Origin: Sulfurimonas aquatica
Lineage (GTDB): Bacteria; Campylobacterota; Campylobacteria; Campylobacterales; Sulfurimonadaceae
Assembly (NCBI RefSeq): GCF_017357825.1
Contig: NZ_CP046072.1
Coordinates: 248,001 to 312,000, forward strand
DNA: 64,000 nt
Reading direction: 5' to 3'
Below the pieces are notes generated by a model. The model had not been told where the DNA came from. It searched no databases and saw only the letters and a program-made list of their open reading frames with translations. Shown here one piece after another: positions 42,640-53,200 of the stretch; position 1 is the stretch's first letter; the number at the start of each line of letters is the position of its first letter. The position numbers and the translations under genes were made by a program.

Positions 42640-43620
42640 GTGATACGCCTACTTCTTATAGTAACCCTTCTAATTGTAAATATATTCGCCTGTGAAGGCG
42701 GGTATGACTCATGTATACAAAAAATAAAAGATTCACATACAATTCAAAACTCCTCTCTTTTAATACCGGTAAAGAATAACAAACTTCTTGTATATTCAAA
42801 ACAGACGCCAAATGCAAAAATTTTAAAATGTGATCCATTTCTCTCCCTTTATCTTGTGGAAAATAAAAAAGGCTTTAAGTATCCATTTGACGTTAATATG
42901 AGACTACAACTAGGCTCTGCGGCAGTGAATAATAAAGTCGCTATAGAAGGTAGAGTTAAAACAAACCAAGTTGGTCTTAATGCCTTGGCAACTTACAGTG
43001 AACCACTAACTGCTCCTTCACTAATAACCAGTAGTTGCTGTTCACTCGAGGGGATAGTTACACCTAGAGGAATTATTCAAAAAGAGTATATTCAACGATT
43101 TTTATCCTCAAAGAGCGCAGACTACTCAGATATAGGCATTAGAGTAAAAAACGATGAAGGTTTTGTTATAGTGAGTGCCAGCAACCCATATATACAAAAC
43201 AATCCTTTTAAGAAAGGGGACTGCATAGTTGAACTTAATGGTAAAAAAATAAAAGCGGCGTCTCTGTTCATGAGAAAAATTCTATTTTCAAAAGTAGGCT
43301 CAAAGCACAAGATTAAAATCAAACGCGGCTCTGAGTATATGACTTTTAAGGTAATTACAACCAAACGCTACGGTGGTGGAGAGTTAAGTGATACATTTTT
43401 AGAGCAAAAAGGTATCTATTTTGATTCTAAACTCCGCATTATTAAACTTCCTAAAAATTTTTCAAACTATGGATTAATACTTGGAGATCAGCTAATGCAG
43501 GTGAATGGAGTAAGAGTTAAAACGCAGGATGAGCTACTTCGTTATATCGAAGATTTTAAAGAGTTCTCATCTTTACTTTTTATGCGCAGAAACTTCCAGT
43601 TTTTTGTAAATATTAAGTAG
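42640..43620 (+). CDS. Periplasmic PDZ-domain protein
   Basis: A 326-residue exported protein. The first ~17 residues (IRLLLIVTLLIVNIFA) are a signal peptide; a Cys follows directly in ACEGG. After a beta-rich N-terminal domain a PDZ domain reads YSDIGIRVKNDEGFVIVSASNPYIQNNPFKKGDCIVELNGKKI (about residues 165-215), and a second, shorter one ends the protein (YGLILGDQLMQVNGVRV). No protease residues are seen. The start is a GTG next to the ybaB stop, and ispA follows 20 bases later. It corresponds to the PDZ protein at this place in Campylobacter. Confidence 0.82.
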   Translation: MIRLLLIVTLLIVNIFACEGGYDSCIQKIKDSHTIQNSSLLIPVKNNKLLVYSKQTPNAKILKCDPFLSLYLVENKKGFKYPFDVNMRLQLGSAAVNNKVAIEGRVKTNQVGLNALATYSEPLTAPSLITSSCCSLEGIVTPRGIIQKEYIQRFLSSKSADYSDIGIRVKNDEGFVIVSASNPYIQNNPFKKGDCIVELNGKKIKAASLFMRKILFSKVGSKHKIKIKRGSEYMTFKVITTKRYGGGELSDTFLEQKGIYFDSKLRIIKLPKNFSNYGLILGDQLMQVNGVRVKTQDELLRYIEDFKEFSSLLFMRRNFQFFVNIK

Positions 43621-43639
43621 AAAAACTATACAATTTCAG

Positions 43640-44491
43640 ATGCAAAACTTCGAGAATTTTTTACTAGCTAACTTACCAAAGTCAAAGAGTATACACCCTA
43701 CTTATGAGAGTGCCCTTCAAAATATGCTTATAGCTGGTGGCAAGCGATTTCGTCCCGCTCTTATGCTTGGCGTTGTAAAAGCGTATAACCCTCTGATGTT
43801 AGACTCGGCATATCATAGTGCGTATGCAGTTGAGTTACTCCATACTTATTCACTTATACATGATGACTTACCGGCTATGGATGACTCTCCACTACGTCGT
43901 GGTAAGCCAACGCTTCACGTCACTTTTGATGAAGTGACGGCTATTTTAGCTGGAGACGCGCTCAACACCTACTCTTTTGAAGTACTCGCTAACGCGCCAT
44001 TTTCTGATTCTACAAGGGTAAAGCTTATTCGTGAACTTGCTAGTAATGGTGGTCTTAATGGGATGGTTTTAGGTCAAGCTATAGATTGCTATTTTGAAAA
44101 CAAACCACTCAAAGTGGAAGATATAAAAATTTTACATACAAATAAAACGGCAAAGCTCATAGCGGCATCGCTAAAGATGGGCGCTATAATTGTAGGTCGT
44201 GAAGAGTTAGCAGGCAAACTCTATGATTTTGGTATTAAGCTAGGTCTTTTATTCCAAATTCAAGATGATATTTTAGACGTAACGCAGAGTAGTGAAGAAG
44301 CTGGAAAATTAACTAACAATGATGAAGATAAAAATAGTTTTGTAACTATTTTAGGACTTGAAGAGTCGATGAAACAAGCTAATGAATTGGCTGATGAATT
44401 AACAAATGAAATAGATAGTTTTGAGCAGAGCTTACAAAGTGAGCTCTCCCCTTTACTAACTAAATATATAAACAGACATAAACAAAACTAA
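43640..44491 (+). CDS. ispA: Polyprenyl synthetase (farnesyl/geranyl diphosphate synthase)
   Basis: Condenses IPP with allylic diphosphates to make C10-C15 isoprenoid precursors for quinones and undecaprenyl carriers. The 283 residues show both Asp-rich motifs, LIHDDLPAMDDSPLRRG (first) and QIQDDILDVTQS (second), plus GGKRFRPAL and HTNKTAKLI. The first motif has two residues between the aspartates, the short-chain bacterial type. It is followed by tkt 13 bases later. Confidence 0.95.
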   Translation: MQNFENFLLANLPKSKSIHPTYESALQNMLIAGGKRFRPALMLGVVKAYNPLMLDSAYHSAYAVELLHTYSLIHDDLPAMDDSPLRRGKPTLHVTFDEVTAILAGDALNTYSFEVLANAPFSDSTRVKLIRELASNGGLNGMVLGQAIDCYFENKPLKVEDIKILHTNKTAKLIAASLKMGAIIVGREELAGKLYDFGIKLGLLFQIQDDILDVTQSSEEAGKLTNNDEDKNSFVTILGLEESMKQANELADELTNEIDSFEQSLQSELSPLLTKYINRHKQN

Positions 44492-44503
44492 GGAAACTAA
44501 AAG

Positions 44504-46423
44504 ATGAGTAATACAATGCGTCAAAAAATGGCAGACAGTATAAGATTTTTAGCGGCAGATATGGTTCAAGCGGCAAATTCAGGCCATCCTGGTGCTCCAA
44601 TGGGACTTGCAGACATTGCAGTCGTTTTAAGTGAGCATTTAAATCATAATCCTAAAAATCCATCATGGCTAAATCGTGATAGATTAGTCTTCTCTGGTGG
44701 ACATGCAACGGGCCTTATCTACTCACTATACTATCTTTGGGGATATGGCCTTGAGATAGATGATCTTAAAAATTTCCGTCAACTTGATTCTAAAACGCCA
44801 GGACATCCTGAGTTTGGTCATACTGCCGGAATAGAGATTACTACTGGACCATTAGGTCAAGGTATTGCTAATGCTGTTGGTTTTTCAATGGCTTCAAAAT
44901 TTGTTGGGGCTCAGACTAACTCTGACACGGCAGAGTTAATAGACCATAATGTTTACTGTTTATGTGGAGATGGCGACTTAGAAGAGGGTATCTCATACGA
45001 GGCCAGTTCAATTGCTGGACACAACAAGCTTGATAACCTGATTCTGATTTATGATTCAAACAACATTACCATTGAAGGTTCTACCGAGTTAAGCATTTCT
45101 GAGAATATTCGTGGTAGATTTGAGTCTCAAGGTTGGGACGTTTTAGAGTGTGATGGTCATAATTTTGAAGAGATTGACGCAACTTTAACAACTGCAAAAT
45201 CAAACACAAAACCTACTATTATCATAGCAAAGACTATTATCGCAAAAGGTGCTGGTAAACTAGAGGGCTCACACCATGCTCATGGTGCTCCTCTTGGTGA
45301 TGAAGTAATTGCTCAGGCTAAAAAAGACGCAGGATTTGCCCCCGAGATGAAATTCTTTGTTCCTGAAGACGTGATGGTAAGATTTAGATGTGCTATAGAA
45401 GAGGGTGACTATCTTGAGCGTGAATGGATTCATAGACAAAAAACTCTTCCATTAATGGAGCAAAATGAGGCTTTGAGCGCGCTGCAAAATCCAGATTTTT
45501 CTAGAATCCAGTGGCCAGTGTTTGAAAAAGCGGAAGCGACTCGTGGGACAAACGGTAAGGTAATGAATGCTATCGCTAGAGCAGTTCCAAGTTTTCTTGG
45601 AGGCTCAGCTGATTTGAGTCCTTCAAATAAAACAGAACTTATAGATATGGGTGTATACCCTAAGGGACGAAATATTTACTTTGGTATTCGTGAACATGCT
45701 ATGAGCTCTATCGTAAATGCTATGGCTCTTTATGGTCCACTTATGCCATTCTCAGCTACATTTTTTGTATTTTCAGACTACTTAAAGCCAGCAGCTCGTA
45801 TAGCAGCGCTTACTGGAATACAGCAGTTTTTTATCTGGACACATGATAGTATTGGAGTTGGTGAAGATGGTCCAACTCACCAACCTATTGAGCACCTTTC
45901 ACAATTTAGAGCACTTCCAAACTTTTATGTTTGGCGTCCAGCTGATGGTGCTGAAAATATAGAGGCATGGAAAACAGCTCTAGAGATGAAGAAATCTCCA
46001 TCTGCGTTTGTATGTTCTCGTCAAAACCTCTCACTGCTTCCATCTGCTGTAGCAGGTGAAGCGGCTAAAGGGGGTTACCTTTTAGCTTCAGACGAAAACG
46101 CTACGATAACGCTAATGGCGTCTGGTAGTGAGGTTGAACTCGCTCTTGGCGTTAAAGAGACGCTAAATGCGGCTGGAACTAAAGTAAACGTAGTTTCAGT
46201 TCCTTGTTATGACCTTTTCATTGAGCAAGACGCTTCATACATCAACTCTATAATCAAAGAGGGTACAAAAACCGTAGCTATAGAAGCCGCTCGTGGACTT
46301 GAGTGGTATAGACTCGCAGACACTGTAATAGCAATGGATAGCTTTGGAGCTTCAGCTCCAGCGGGTCAACTTTTTGAGAAGTTTGGCTTCTCAGTTGATT
46401 CTATAATAGAAAAGATAAAGTAA
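44504..46423 (+). CDS. tkt: Transketolase
   Basis: A thiamine-diphosphate enzyme of the pentose phosphate and (in autotrophs) carbon-fixation pathways. The 639 residues have SANSGHPGAPMG, the TPP motif GDGDLEEGISYEASSIAGH, HTAGIEITTGPLGQG and the C-terminal catalytic HDSIGVGEDGPTHQPIE and SRQNL. Length is normal. It lies 13 bases behind ispA, as I recall for Campylobacter. A hallmark for whichever sugar phosphate route the organism uses; in Campylobacterota carbon fixation is mostly by the reductive TCA cycle. Confidence 0.96.
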   Translation: MSNTMRQKMADSIRFLAADMVQAANSGHPGAPMGLADIAVVLSEHLNHNPKNPSWLNRDRLVFSGGHATGLIYSLYYLWGYGLEIDDLKNFRQLDSKTPGHPEFGHTAGIEITTGPLGQGIANAVGFSMASKFVGAQTNSDTAELIDHNVYCLCGDGDLEEGISYEASSIAGHNKLDNLILIYDSNNITIEGSTELSISENIRGRFESQGWDVLECDGHNFEEIDATLTTAKSNTKPTIIIAKTIIAKGAGKLEGSHHAHGAPLGDEVIAQAKKDAGFAPEMKFFVPEDVMVRFRCAIEEGDYLEREWIHRQKTLPLMEQNEALSALQNPDFSRIQWPVFEKAEATRGTNGKVMNAIARAVPSFLGGSADLSPSNKTELIDMGVYPKGRNIYFGIREHAMSSIVNAMALYGPLMPFSATFFVFSDYLKPAARIAALTGIQQFFIWTHDSIGVGEDGPTHQPIEHLSQFRALPNFYVWRPADGAENIEAWKTALEMKKSPSAFVCSRQNLSLLPSAVAGEAAKGGYLLASDENATITLMASGSEVELALGVKETLNAAGTKVNVVSVPCYDLFIEQDASYINSIIKEGTKTVAIEAARGLEWYRLADTVIAMDSFGASAPAGQLFEKFGFSVDSIIEKIK

Positions 46424-46427
46424 GTTA

Positions 46428-46643
46428 TTACTTCTTCTTTTGCATCTCTTTTTGGTTGCTTTTTTTAGATGAGTTTTTATCTAGAAAGAGTGACATTCCC
46501 ATAGCCCCACTTCTGAAACCACTTTGATATCCACTATTTGAGTACTCATCTTTACCACCATGCATATCTATTTTTCCTCTCTCATAACTCTCTGAAGCTA
46601 AGAGAAAGAGAGAAATAAAAGATAAAGTAAAAAAAGCTTTCAT
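46428..46643 (-). CDS. Small exported protein of unknown function
   Basis: A 71-residue protein with a signal peptide (MKAFFTLSFISLFLLASE) followed by a glycine-, serine- and tyrosine-rich middle (HGGKDEYSNSGYQSGFRSGAMG) and a lysine-rich end. I recognise no family. Its ATG directly follows the stop codon of the SagB-type gene, so it is made from the same transcript. It is convergent with tkt. Confidence 0.6.
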   Translation of the reverse strand: MKAFFTLSFISLFLLASESYERGKIDMHGGKDEYSNSGYQSGFRSGAMGMSLFLDKNSSKKSNQKEMQKKK

Positions 46644-48197
46644 CTACTGATTCCTTTCATATGGAGGTCGCGTTTGGATTCTACTATCTACGTGACCTCG
46701 TCCAACTGTAAAGTGATAGAGAGTTTGAAACTGATTATCTTTTAAGCCTAAAATTTCATGAACCATATCATCTAGAAAACAGCCTATCCCTGTCCCACTT
46801 AGACCCATAGAAGTAGCTTCAAGATAAAGTTGTTGCCCAATCGCTCCACACTCCCAGTAGAGCTCTTTATATCTATGAGCACCATGAGCGTTAAGTTGTT
46901 GGGAGAAGTTTACTAGCATCCCAAGCGAATAGGCTCCATCACTTGCGATATCTTGTGCGCATGATATTGTCTTGCTAAACATTTTGTAGTCATACTCATG
47001 GAGCAAGTAGAGATTAGGAAGTTCACTCTCTTTCCAGAGGAAAGCTGGGTTTGACAACTCTTGTAGCTTCTCTTTATCTCTGTCGTTTCGGATTAAAATA
47101 TAAAGACCTGATGGAGTGTTTTCAACTCTGTTTACAAAAATCACTAAATGAGCTGAGTTCTCTTTTTCATCAAGAGAGGGTGTTACGCTTCTAAGCGTAG
47201 CAAAAAACTCAGCTTGTGTGATGGTAGAACTCTCTTTGTCCATAACATGAATGCTACGGCGTTTAAGTATAACTTCTCTTGATTCTTGTGAGGCAACGCG
47301 GCGTATCTTTGGTGAGACAACGCTACGTTGTGGAACTTCATTCTCTTGTGTTGCCTTCTCAATCGCAGGAATTATCTCCCACTCCTGCATAGTGGGACTC
47401 AACTTGTTCGCATCGCCATTGTAAACAAGTGGTAGAACTTCCGTGAGTTTTTCAAGTGAAAGTTTAGGGTTAACGCTCCCAGGTGAAACAACTAAAATCA
47501 TATCGGCAATCTCATCTTCATGAAATCTACTCTCTTGCGTTAGTCCTAAAATAGAGTTCATGTCAATATTTGAGACGCTATCGAGTCGTGTTATATTCCA
47601 ACCGAGAAGTTTTGCACTTACTACAAGGCTATGCCAAGCATGACCAGCATCAAGATTTACATATCTAAATGCACGCTCGCCATACTTCCATACTTCTCTC
47701 CATGAGATACTTGATAGTCCAACTAGAAAACTCCCCTTTGGAAGTTCTTCCCACAGAGTACTCTCAAACTCACATAAAACTTCTAGCTCGTGTTTTTTAG
47801 GAGCATAGTGCATAATGCTACTTGACTCACCCAAAAGAGGAGGCAAGATTACATAAGATTCCGTAGGGTGAAGGTTACCGCTTGAAGCGTTACATCTAAC
47901 GGCCCAAGAGTCGCCACCAGCAACTTTCCAAGCGGCAAGTCCTAGGGAGTACTGTAAAAACTGTGAGAGAGACTCTTTTACAAGTGGAGCTGATGGGAGC
48001 TCTTCATCAAGTAGAGAGTAGGGTGGTGTTGTATGAGCATCGCAAAGTGGAAGCTCTATCTTTTTTGCACCTGCATACTCTCTAAAAGGATTAGGTTGAG
48101 TGGCCCAGTCCATGTAGCCTAAAGAGCGGGCATATCTTTGTTGGGAATGTTTTGTAGTTTCATGATAGTGAAACACTGTTTGTAAGTTTTTATTCAT
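46644..48197 (-). CDS. SagB/ThcOx-family nitroreductase-like oxidoreductase
   Basis: A 517-residue protein made of two nitroreductase-fold halves, as in the SagB/ThcOx group of FMN dehydrogenases. The first half has FHYHETTKHS and WAVRCNASSGNLHPTESYVILPP; the second has VILKRRSIHVMDKESSTI and the flavin region YWECGAIGQQLYLEATSMGLSGTGIGCFLDD. SagB proteins oxidise azolines to azoles in peptide natural products, but no YcaO or precursor peptide is present, so another role is likely. The small exported gene follows immediately. Confidence 0.85.
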   Translation of the reverse strand: MNKNLQTVFHYHETTKHSQQRYARSLGYMDWATQPNPFREYAGAKKIELPLCDAHTTPPYSLLDEELPSAPLVKESLSQFLQYSLGLAAWKVAGGDSWAVRCNASSGNLHPTESYVILPPLLGESSSIMHYAPKKHELEVLCEFESTLWEELPKGSFLVGLSSISWREVWKYGERAFRYVNLDAGHAWHSLVVSAKLLGWNITRLDSVSNIDMNSILGLTQESRFHEDEIADMILVVSPGSVNPKLSLEKLTEVLPLVYNGDANKLSPTMQEWEIIPAIEKATQENEVPQRSVVSPKIRRVASQESREVILKRRSIHVMDKESSTITQAEFFATLRSVTPSLDEKENSAHLVIFVNRVENTPSGLYILIRNDRDKEKLQELSNPAFLWKESELPNLYLLHEYDYKMFSKTISCAQDIASDGAYSLGMLVNFSQQLNAHGAHRYKELYWECGAIGQQLYLEATSMGLSGTGIGCFLDDMVHEILGLKDNQFQTLYHFTVGRGHVDSRIQTRPPYERNQ

Positions 48198-48320
48198 GAT
48201 GAGAGTTTAGTGATTTTGCCTTAAACAATAGTAAGCCAAAGAACTTAATTTTTCCTCTAAAAAAAACTATAGCTTTGATGTTTTTGGAGTTTTTATAGCT
48301 TACTCTGCTAAAAACTCACT

Positions 48321-49760
48321 ATGAAATTTTCAACCCTTAAATTAACAACGCCATATTTAGAACTTGATGATATCTTTTATGATAAAGTAGAACCAACTCC
48401 ATTAACAAGTCCCTTTATAATCTCCGTCTCACAAGACGCTGCAAGACTCTTAGGAGTTGATGAAGAGCTACTTGATGATGAGAAGTTACTCTCTATAGTA
48501 AATGGGACAGAACTACTTGAGGGTTCACTCCCCTTTGCAATGTGTTATGCTGGGCATCAGTTTGGTTATTTTGTTCCGCGTTTAGGCGATGGCAGAGCCA
48601 TTAACTTAGGTAAGGTAAATGGTCAAAATCTACAACTTAAAGGCTCAGGACTAACACTTTATTCTCGTCAAGGTGATGGACGCGCAGTTCTTCGCTCAAG
48701 CATAAGAGAGTACTTGATGAGCGAAGCTATGCATGGCTTAGGTATAGAAACTTCTCGAGCGTTAGCTCTTATAGGTAGTGAAACCGATGTTGCTCGTGAG
48801 AGTTTGGAGAAGGGTGCCATAGTACTTCGTCTCTCACCTACTTGGGTACGTTTTGGTACCTTTGAGTACTTTAATGCTTCAGGTGAATATGGAAAACTTC
48901 AAGAGCTTGCAGACTATGTGATAGATGAGTCGTTTCCTCATTTAAAAGGGGTAGAAGGAATGTATCTGGAGATGTATAAAGAGATAGTGGTAAATACGGC
49001 TAAGACGGTGGCCAAATGGCAGAGCATAGGGTTTAATCATGGAGTTATGAATACCGATAATATGTCTATAGACGGCAGGACTATCGACTATGGTCCCTTT
49101 GCGTTCTTAGATGACTATGAAGCGGACTATGTTTGTAATCATACGGATAGGGAAGGGAGATATAGTTTTAAACGCCAACCTGGTACGGCTCACTGGAATC
49201 TTGAGCGTTTAGCTAAAACGCTCTCGCCCATAGCAGACTATGCATCCTCTGAACTTATACTCGACGCTTATTTTGCTGAGACTTATGAAGATGAGTACCT
49301 CTCGATCATGTACAAAAAAATGGGGCTCTCTCTTAAAGAAGATAAAGACATACTGCTTTTCAAGCATATGCTAAGAGCGCTAGAAGCCGCTAGAATAGAC
49401 TTCACCCTCTTTTTTAGAAAACTCTCAAGATACGATGGAAAGCACAAAAGCATTTTAGATATTGCAACGTTTCAAGAACCGCTTAGAGAGTGGCTAGAGC
49501 TATATGACAAAAGACTTTCTCGTGAGATATTAGATGAGGATAAACGCCATGAAATGATGCTTGGCGTTAATCCAAAATATATACTAAAAAATCATATACT
49601 TCAAGAAGCGATAGAGTTAGCTAAGAAGCATGACTTTAGTATGGTAAACGACCTTTTAAGAGTAGCTCAGAATCCATTTGATGAGCATGAAGGTTTTGAA
49701 CATCTATGTAAAGTAACGCCAATGAGCGCTAAAAATACAAAACTGAGTTGTTCATCTTAG
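48321..49760 (+). CDS. selO: Protein adenylyltransferase SelO
   Basis: A pseudokinase-fold enzyme that transfers AMP from ATP to Ser, Thr or Tyr of target proteins, linked with redox stress. The 479 residues show the family blocks AMCYAGHQFGYFVPRLGDGRAINLG, LKGSGLTLYSRQGDGRAVLRSSIREYLMSEAMHGLGI, the catalytic NHGVMNTDNMSIDGRTIDYGPF and the C-terminal KLSCSS, where eukaryotic and some bacterial forms have selenocysteine; here cysteine. It stands alone. Confidence 0.93.
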   Translation: MKFSTLKLTTPYLELDDIFYDKVEPTPLTSPFIISVSQDAARLLGVDEELLDDEKLLSIVNGTELLEGSLPFAMCYAGHQFGYFVPRLGDGRAINLGKVNGQNLQLKGSGLTLYSRQGDGRAVLRSSIREYLMSEAMHGLGIETSRALALIGSETDVARESLEKGAIVLRLSPTWVRFGTFEYFNASGEYGKLQELADYVIDESFPHLKGVEGMYLEMYKEIVVNTAKTVAKWQSIGFNHGVMNTDNMSIDGRTIDYGPFAFLDDYEADYVCNHTDREGRYSFKRQPGTAHWNLERLAKTLSPIADYASSELILDAYFAETYEDEYLSIMYKKMGLSLKEDKDILLFKHMLRALEAARIDFTLFFRKLSRYDGKHKSILDIATFQEPLREWLELYDKRLSREILDEDKRHEMMLGVNPKYILKNHILQEAIELAKKHDFSMVNDLLRVAQNPFDEHEGFEHLCKVTPMSAKNTKLSCSS

Positions 49761-49828
49761 AGTTATAGTCTGAGTGATTTTTCAGTTTTGATAGATATAA
49801 TCTCATTTAATAAATCTAAGGAAATAAA

Positions 49829-50065
49829 ATGAAATTACAATTAATCGTACTTTTACTAATCACTACAGCTGCAATGGCTTTTGATATGGGTAGTGCTATG
49901 GGTGCAGTAGACACTAACAAAGCAAAAGAGTCAGTAGATACAGATAAAGCAATGAAAGCTGTTAAAGAAGGTAACATTAGTGTAGATGCAGCAAAAGATA
50001 GTGTAGATACTCAAAAAGCAACTGAGGCTGTTGATAAAAAGAAGTTAATGAAGTCTTTATTCTAG
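49829..50065 (+). CDS. Small exported repeat protein
   Basis: A 78-residue protein with a signal peptide cleaved after AMA (MKLQLIVLLLITTAAMA). The mature part has repeats built on VDTxKAxEAV or VDTDKAMKAV, a short amphipathic helical repeat found three to four times. A TATAAT at 49796-49801 and AAGGAA before the ATG support the start. A strong hairpin ends it at 50095-50127. I recognise no family. Confidence 0.72.
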   Translation: MKLQLIVLLLITTAAMAFDMGSAMGAVDTNKAKESVDTDKAMKAVKEGNISVDAAKDSVDTQKATEAVDKKKLMKSLF

Positions 50066-50094
50066 TCTCTACATTTATATAAAAAGTTACTATT

Positions 50095-50127
50095 ATATCT
50101 GAGTAGTTGGAATAACTACACAGATAT
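50095..50127 (+). terminator. Terminator after the small repeat protein
   Basis: ATATCTG and CAGATAT form the base, GTAGTT and AACTAC the top, with one A-A mismatch between them and a GGAAT loop. TCTCTCT follows. Confidence 0.7.
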
Positions 50128-50255
50128 TCTCTCTACCCTCCATCCTCTTTTTTCTTAAAGTAATCTAATTGTTATCCCATGAGTGACTTTCTATCATAAT
50201 TTTTCAATATTACATATGTATTAATATATTATATTATATTTTATTAATATAATGA

Positions 50256-50261
50256 TATAAT
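50256..50261 (+). promoter_or_regulatory. Promoter -10 element of the giant lipoprotein gene
   Basis: TATAAT 31 bases before the ATG at 50292, within a very AT-rich stretch; GGAG (50281-50284) is the ribosome binding site. Confidence 0.5.
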
Positions 50262-50291
50262 TCATGATAATATGTTTTACGGAGTTTAAAT

Positions 50292-53200
50292 ATGAAAAAT
50301 ACTATACTAAAAATAAGCACAGTACTAATACTTACAGTATTTCTGGGAGCCTGTAGTGGTGGGGGAGGTGGCAGTAGTTCAGAGACTCCCACAAGTCCAA
50401 TAACACCAACCACTAAAACCATCTCCGGAACAATCGTAGATGGACTCATAAAAGATGCAAAAGTCTGTCTTGATTTAGACTCAAATGATGCATGTGATTC
50501 CGGTGAGCCAACTACTACTACATCTTCAACTGGTGCATATACTTTATCTATAGATTCCTCACTAAACAGTGAACTAAATATCATTTCTATTGGTGGTACA
50601 GATATAGCAACTGGTAAACCTTTTGAAGGAACTCTTAGAAAAACTATTAATACAGCAAGCGATAGTGCAAATATAGTGGTAACTCCACTAACTACGCTTG
50701 CTCAAAAAATATATAAACTTGAAAAATTACTAGACCCTACTTATACAATTACTAAAGCTCAAGAGAAACTTGCTACTAACTTAGGCATCACTCCAGCTCA
50801 AGTAAAAGCAAACCCGCTCCAAGATAAAGAACTATTCGCTGTTACCCAAAAGATAGTTCAAGCTACTCAACTACTCACAACTACTTTACAAAAAGATGAT
50901 TCAGACAGAGTAGTAAACCAAGAGGTATTTGAAAAGGTACTTACTCAAGTAGCTAAAACAGTCAATGAAGACTCAACTACTAAAGATCTTAATGTAACAA
51001 CACTTGCAGGAAACATTAGAACTGCAGATGCAGCCGTAACTATTCCTAATGAAGTTATAACTGCAGTCCAAAACTATATAGATGAAGTAGAGAAAAAAAT
51101 AAAAGAAACTACAACTACGTCTCAGTTAGATGACATACAAGACGCCATAGATACTTTTACGGCAGAGATAATAGCTAAGATAAAAACTTCAACAGATATA
51201 GCTACAGATTTACAAACAACTATAGATACTCTAAAAGGAACAACAGCTACATCTATTATAGCGGTAGCCCAAAGCTCTAAGGCAGTAATGACAAGAGCAG
51301 TAACCCTTCAAAGTGGAGATACTACAAATACATTTATAACTACACAGTGTGGAACACTCGGTGGTATAGCAGTATATAGCGGTATAGATGAGAACAATGA
51401 TGGAACCCTTAGTATATCTGAACAGAATCCTACACCTCAAGTAGTCTGTAATGGTAACGATGCACCAGCTGTAAACTTCTCAGCAAACCCACTCTCCATA
51501 GGAAATACAAACTGTCCAGCAGGTGGAATAGAACTCATAGCAGGAGATCAAACAACTTACCTCTGTAATGAATCAACTACACAGACTCCTACAACTACAG
51601 ACTTTACTAAAACATCAACAATCATTGGTACACTAAACCTAGTAACTGTAAATGCAGCCCCTGCTAGAAAAGCAATAGCAAGATTAGCAGTAGCAATAGA
51701 ACAAGATGAAGTATATTTAATACCAAGCTCAATTAATATAGCTACCACAGAAGAGGTAGAGGCTAAAGCTACAGATGCTACAACACCTATTCCTGAGCCA
51801 GTAATAGAACCAATTACAGTAGCAGTAGCAGCTGATAATACATATGAGATACCATATTTACCATCAGGTGAATACTCATTAGTATATATAGATGATGTAA
51901 CTAATGAAGGTATTAAGATAGATGATATTTATGTAGCACCGGATACTATCGTCACTCAGAATATTGAGTCAAGTGATATAACAGTAAATGGTAGTGTGAA
52001 ACTATTAGCTAAATCACTACAGCTTGGAACTGACATAGGTACAGCCACTGTAAGACTAAATGAACTTGATCGGAATACGACTACAGATACAAATGGATCA
52101 GCAAGCTTTACCGGCTTACCAGAAGGTACATACTCAGTAACAGTAAGTAAAGACGGATACGTATCTAAGTACGTTACGTTCAATATAGCTTCAGGACTTG
52201 AAACAGACTTACAAACTATAGAACTTAACTCTAAAAAAGGTAAATTAGTAGGTAAAGTAACAGCAGATGTGGTAGATGATCTTGCAAATATTATAGTTTA
52301 TGCAAAGTCATCTGATAATTCAATATACACAACACTTACAGACTCTAATGGAAACTATGTATTCAATGCTTTACCAGCAGCAGATGGTTACTCAGTTATA
52401 GCACAGGCTCATGACTTTGAGTCTTCTAAAGTAGATAATATCTCTATAGTAAATACGAAGACTTCAAATGCAAACACAATCACTTTATCTAAAGCAGCTA
52501 TAACAGTTGGATCAGTTGCTGGATTTGCAAGATTTGGAGATGTGAATGCTTCACTTGATCATGCAGGGATTATCGTTTCTATAGAAGGAACTGACTATGA
52601 GGCTATAACAGCTAGAGATGGATCCTTTATCCTGAACAATATTCTTGCTGGTGAATATACTCTTAATTTTACAGATTCTAACCACTTAACTCAAACTGCA
52701 CAGAAATCTATTGTTGCTGGCTCAGTAACAAATATTGATAGAGTGAACTTAGTTCCTAAAGTAGGAAATATTACAGGTAAGATAGTAGATGAGAATAGCA
52801 ATGGTGTAGAGGGCATACATATTACAGTAATAACTCCATCTCAAACACTTACTACTCTCACTGACTCAAATGGTGTTTATATTATCAATGGTGTAATAGC
52901 AGGAACACACGAATTAATAGCTGCTAAACCTGGATATGGTGTTGGAACTACACTAGCAACAGTAACAGAAAACACAACAACAGACATTACTTCAACTCCA
53001 ACTACCGTTACAAGAAAACTTTTAACAGGAACAATCAACCTACAAAACACGACAGATAATGCAGGAGCGACAGTAACTCTAATAGGTTCAGATATTCCAG
53101 CGGCTACAACGGACACTAGCGGGAACTTTACACTTTATGGCGTTGGAGCTGGTAACTACCAACTTCAAGTTACAAAGACAGGATTCATAACGCAGAGTAT

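Noticed and set aside
50200-50265. Dense ATTAATATAAT stretch as a replication origin
   Set aside because: No DnaA-box series or replication gene is nearby; an AT-rich promoter region is enough.
50234-50584. Minus-strand open frame across the start of the giant gene
   Set aside because: It overlaps the signal peptide and promoter of a well-supported gene and reads as antisense of Ser/Thr-rich codons.
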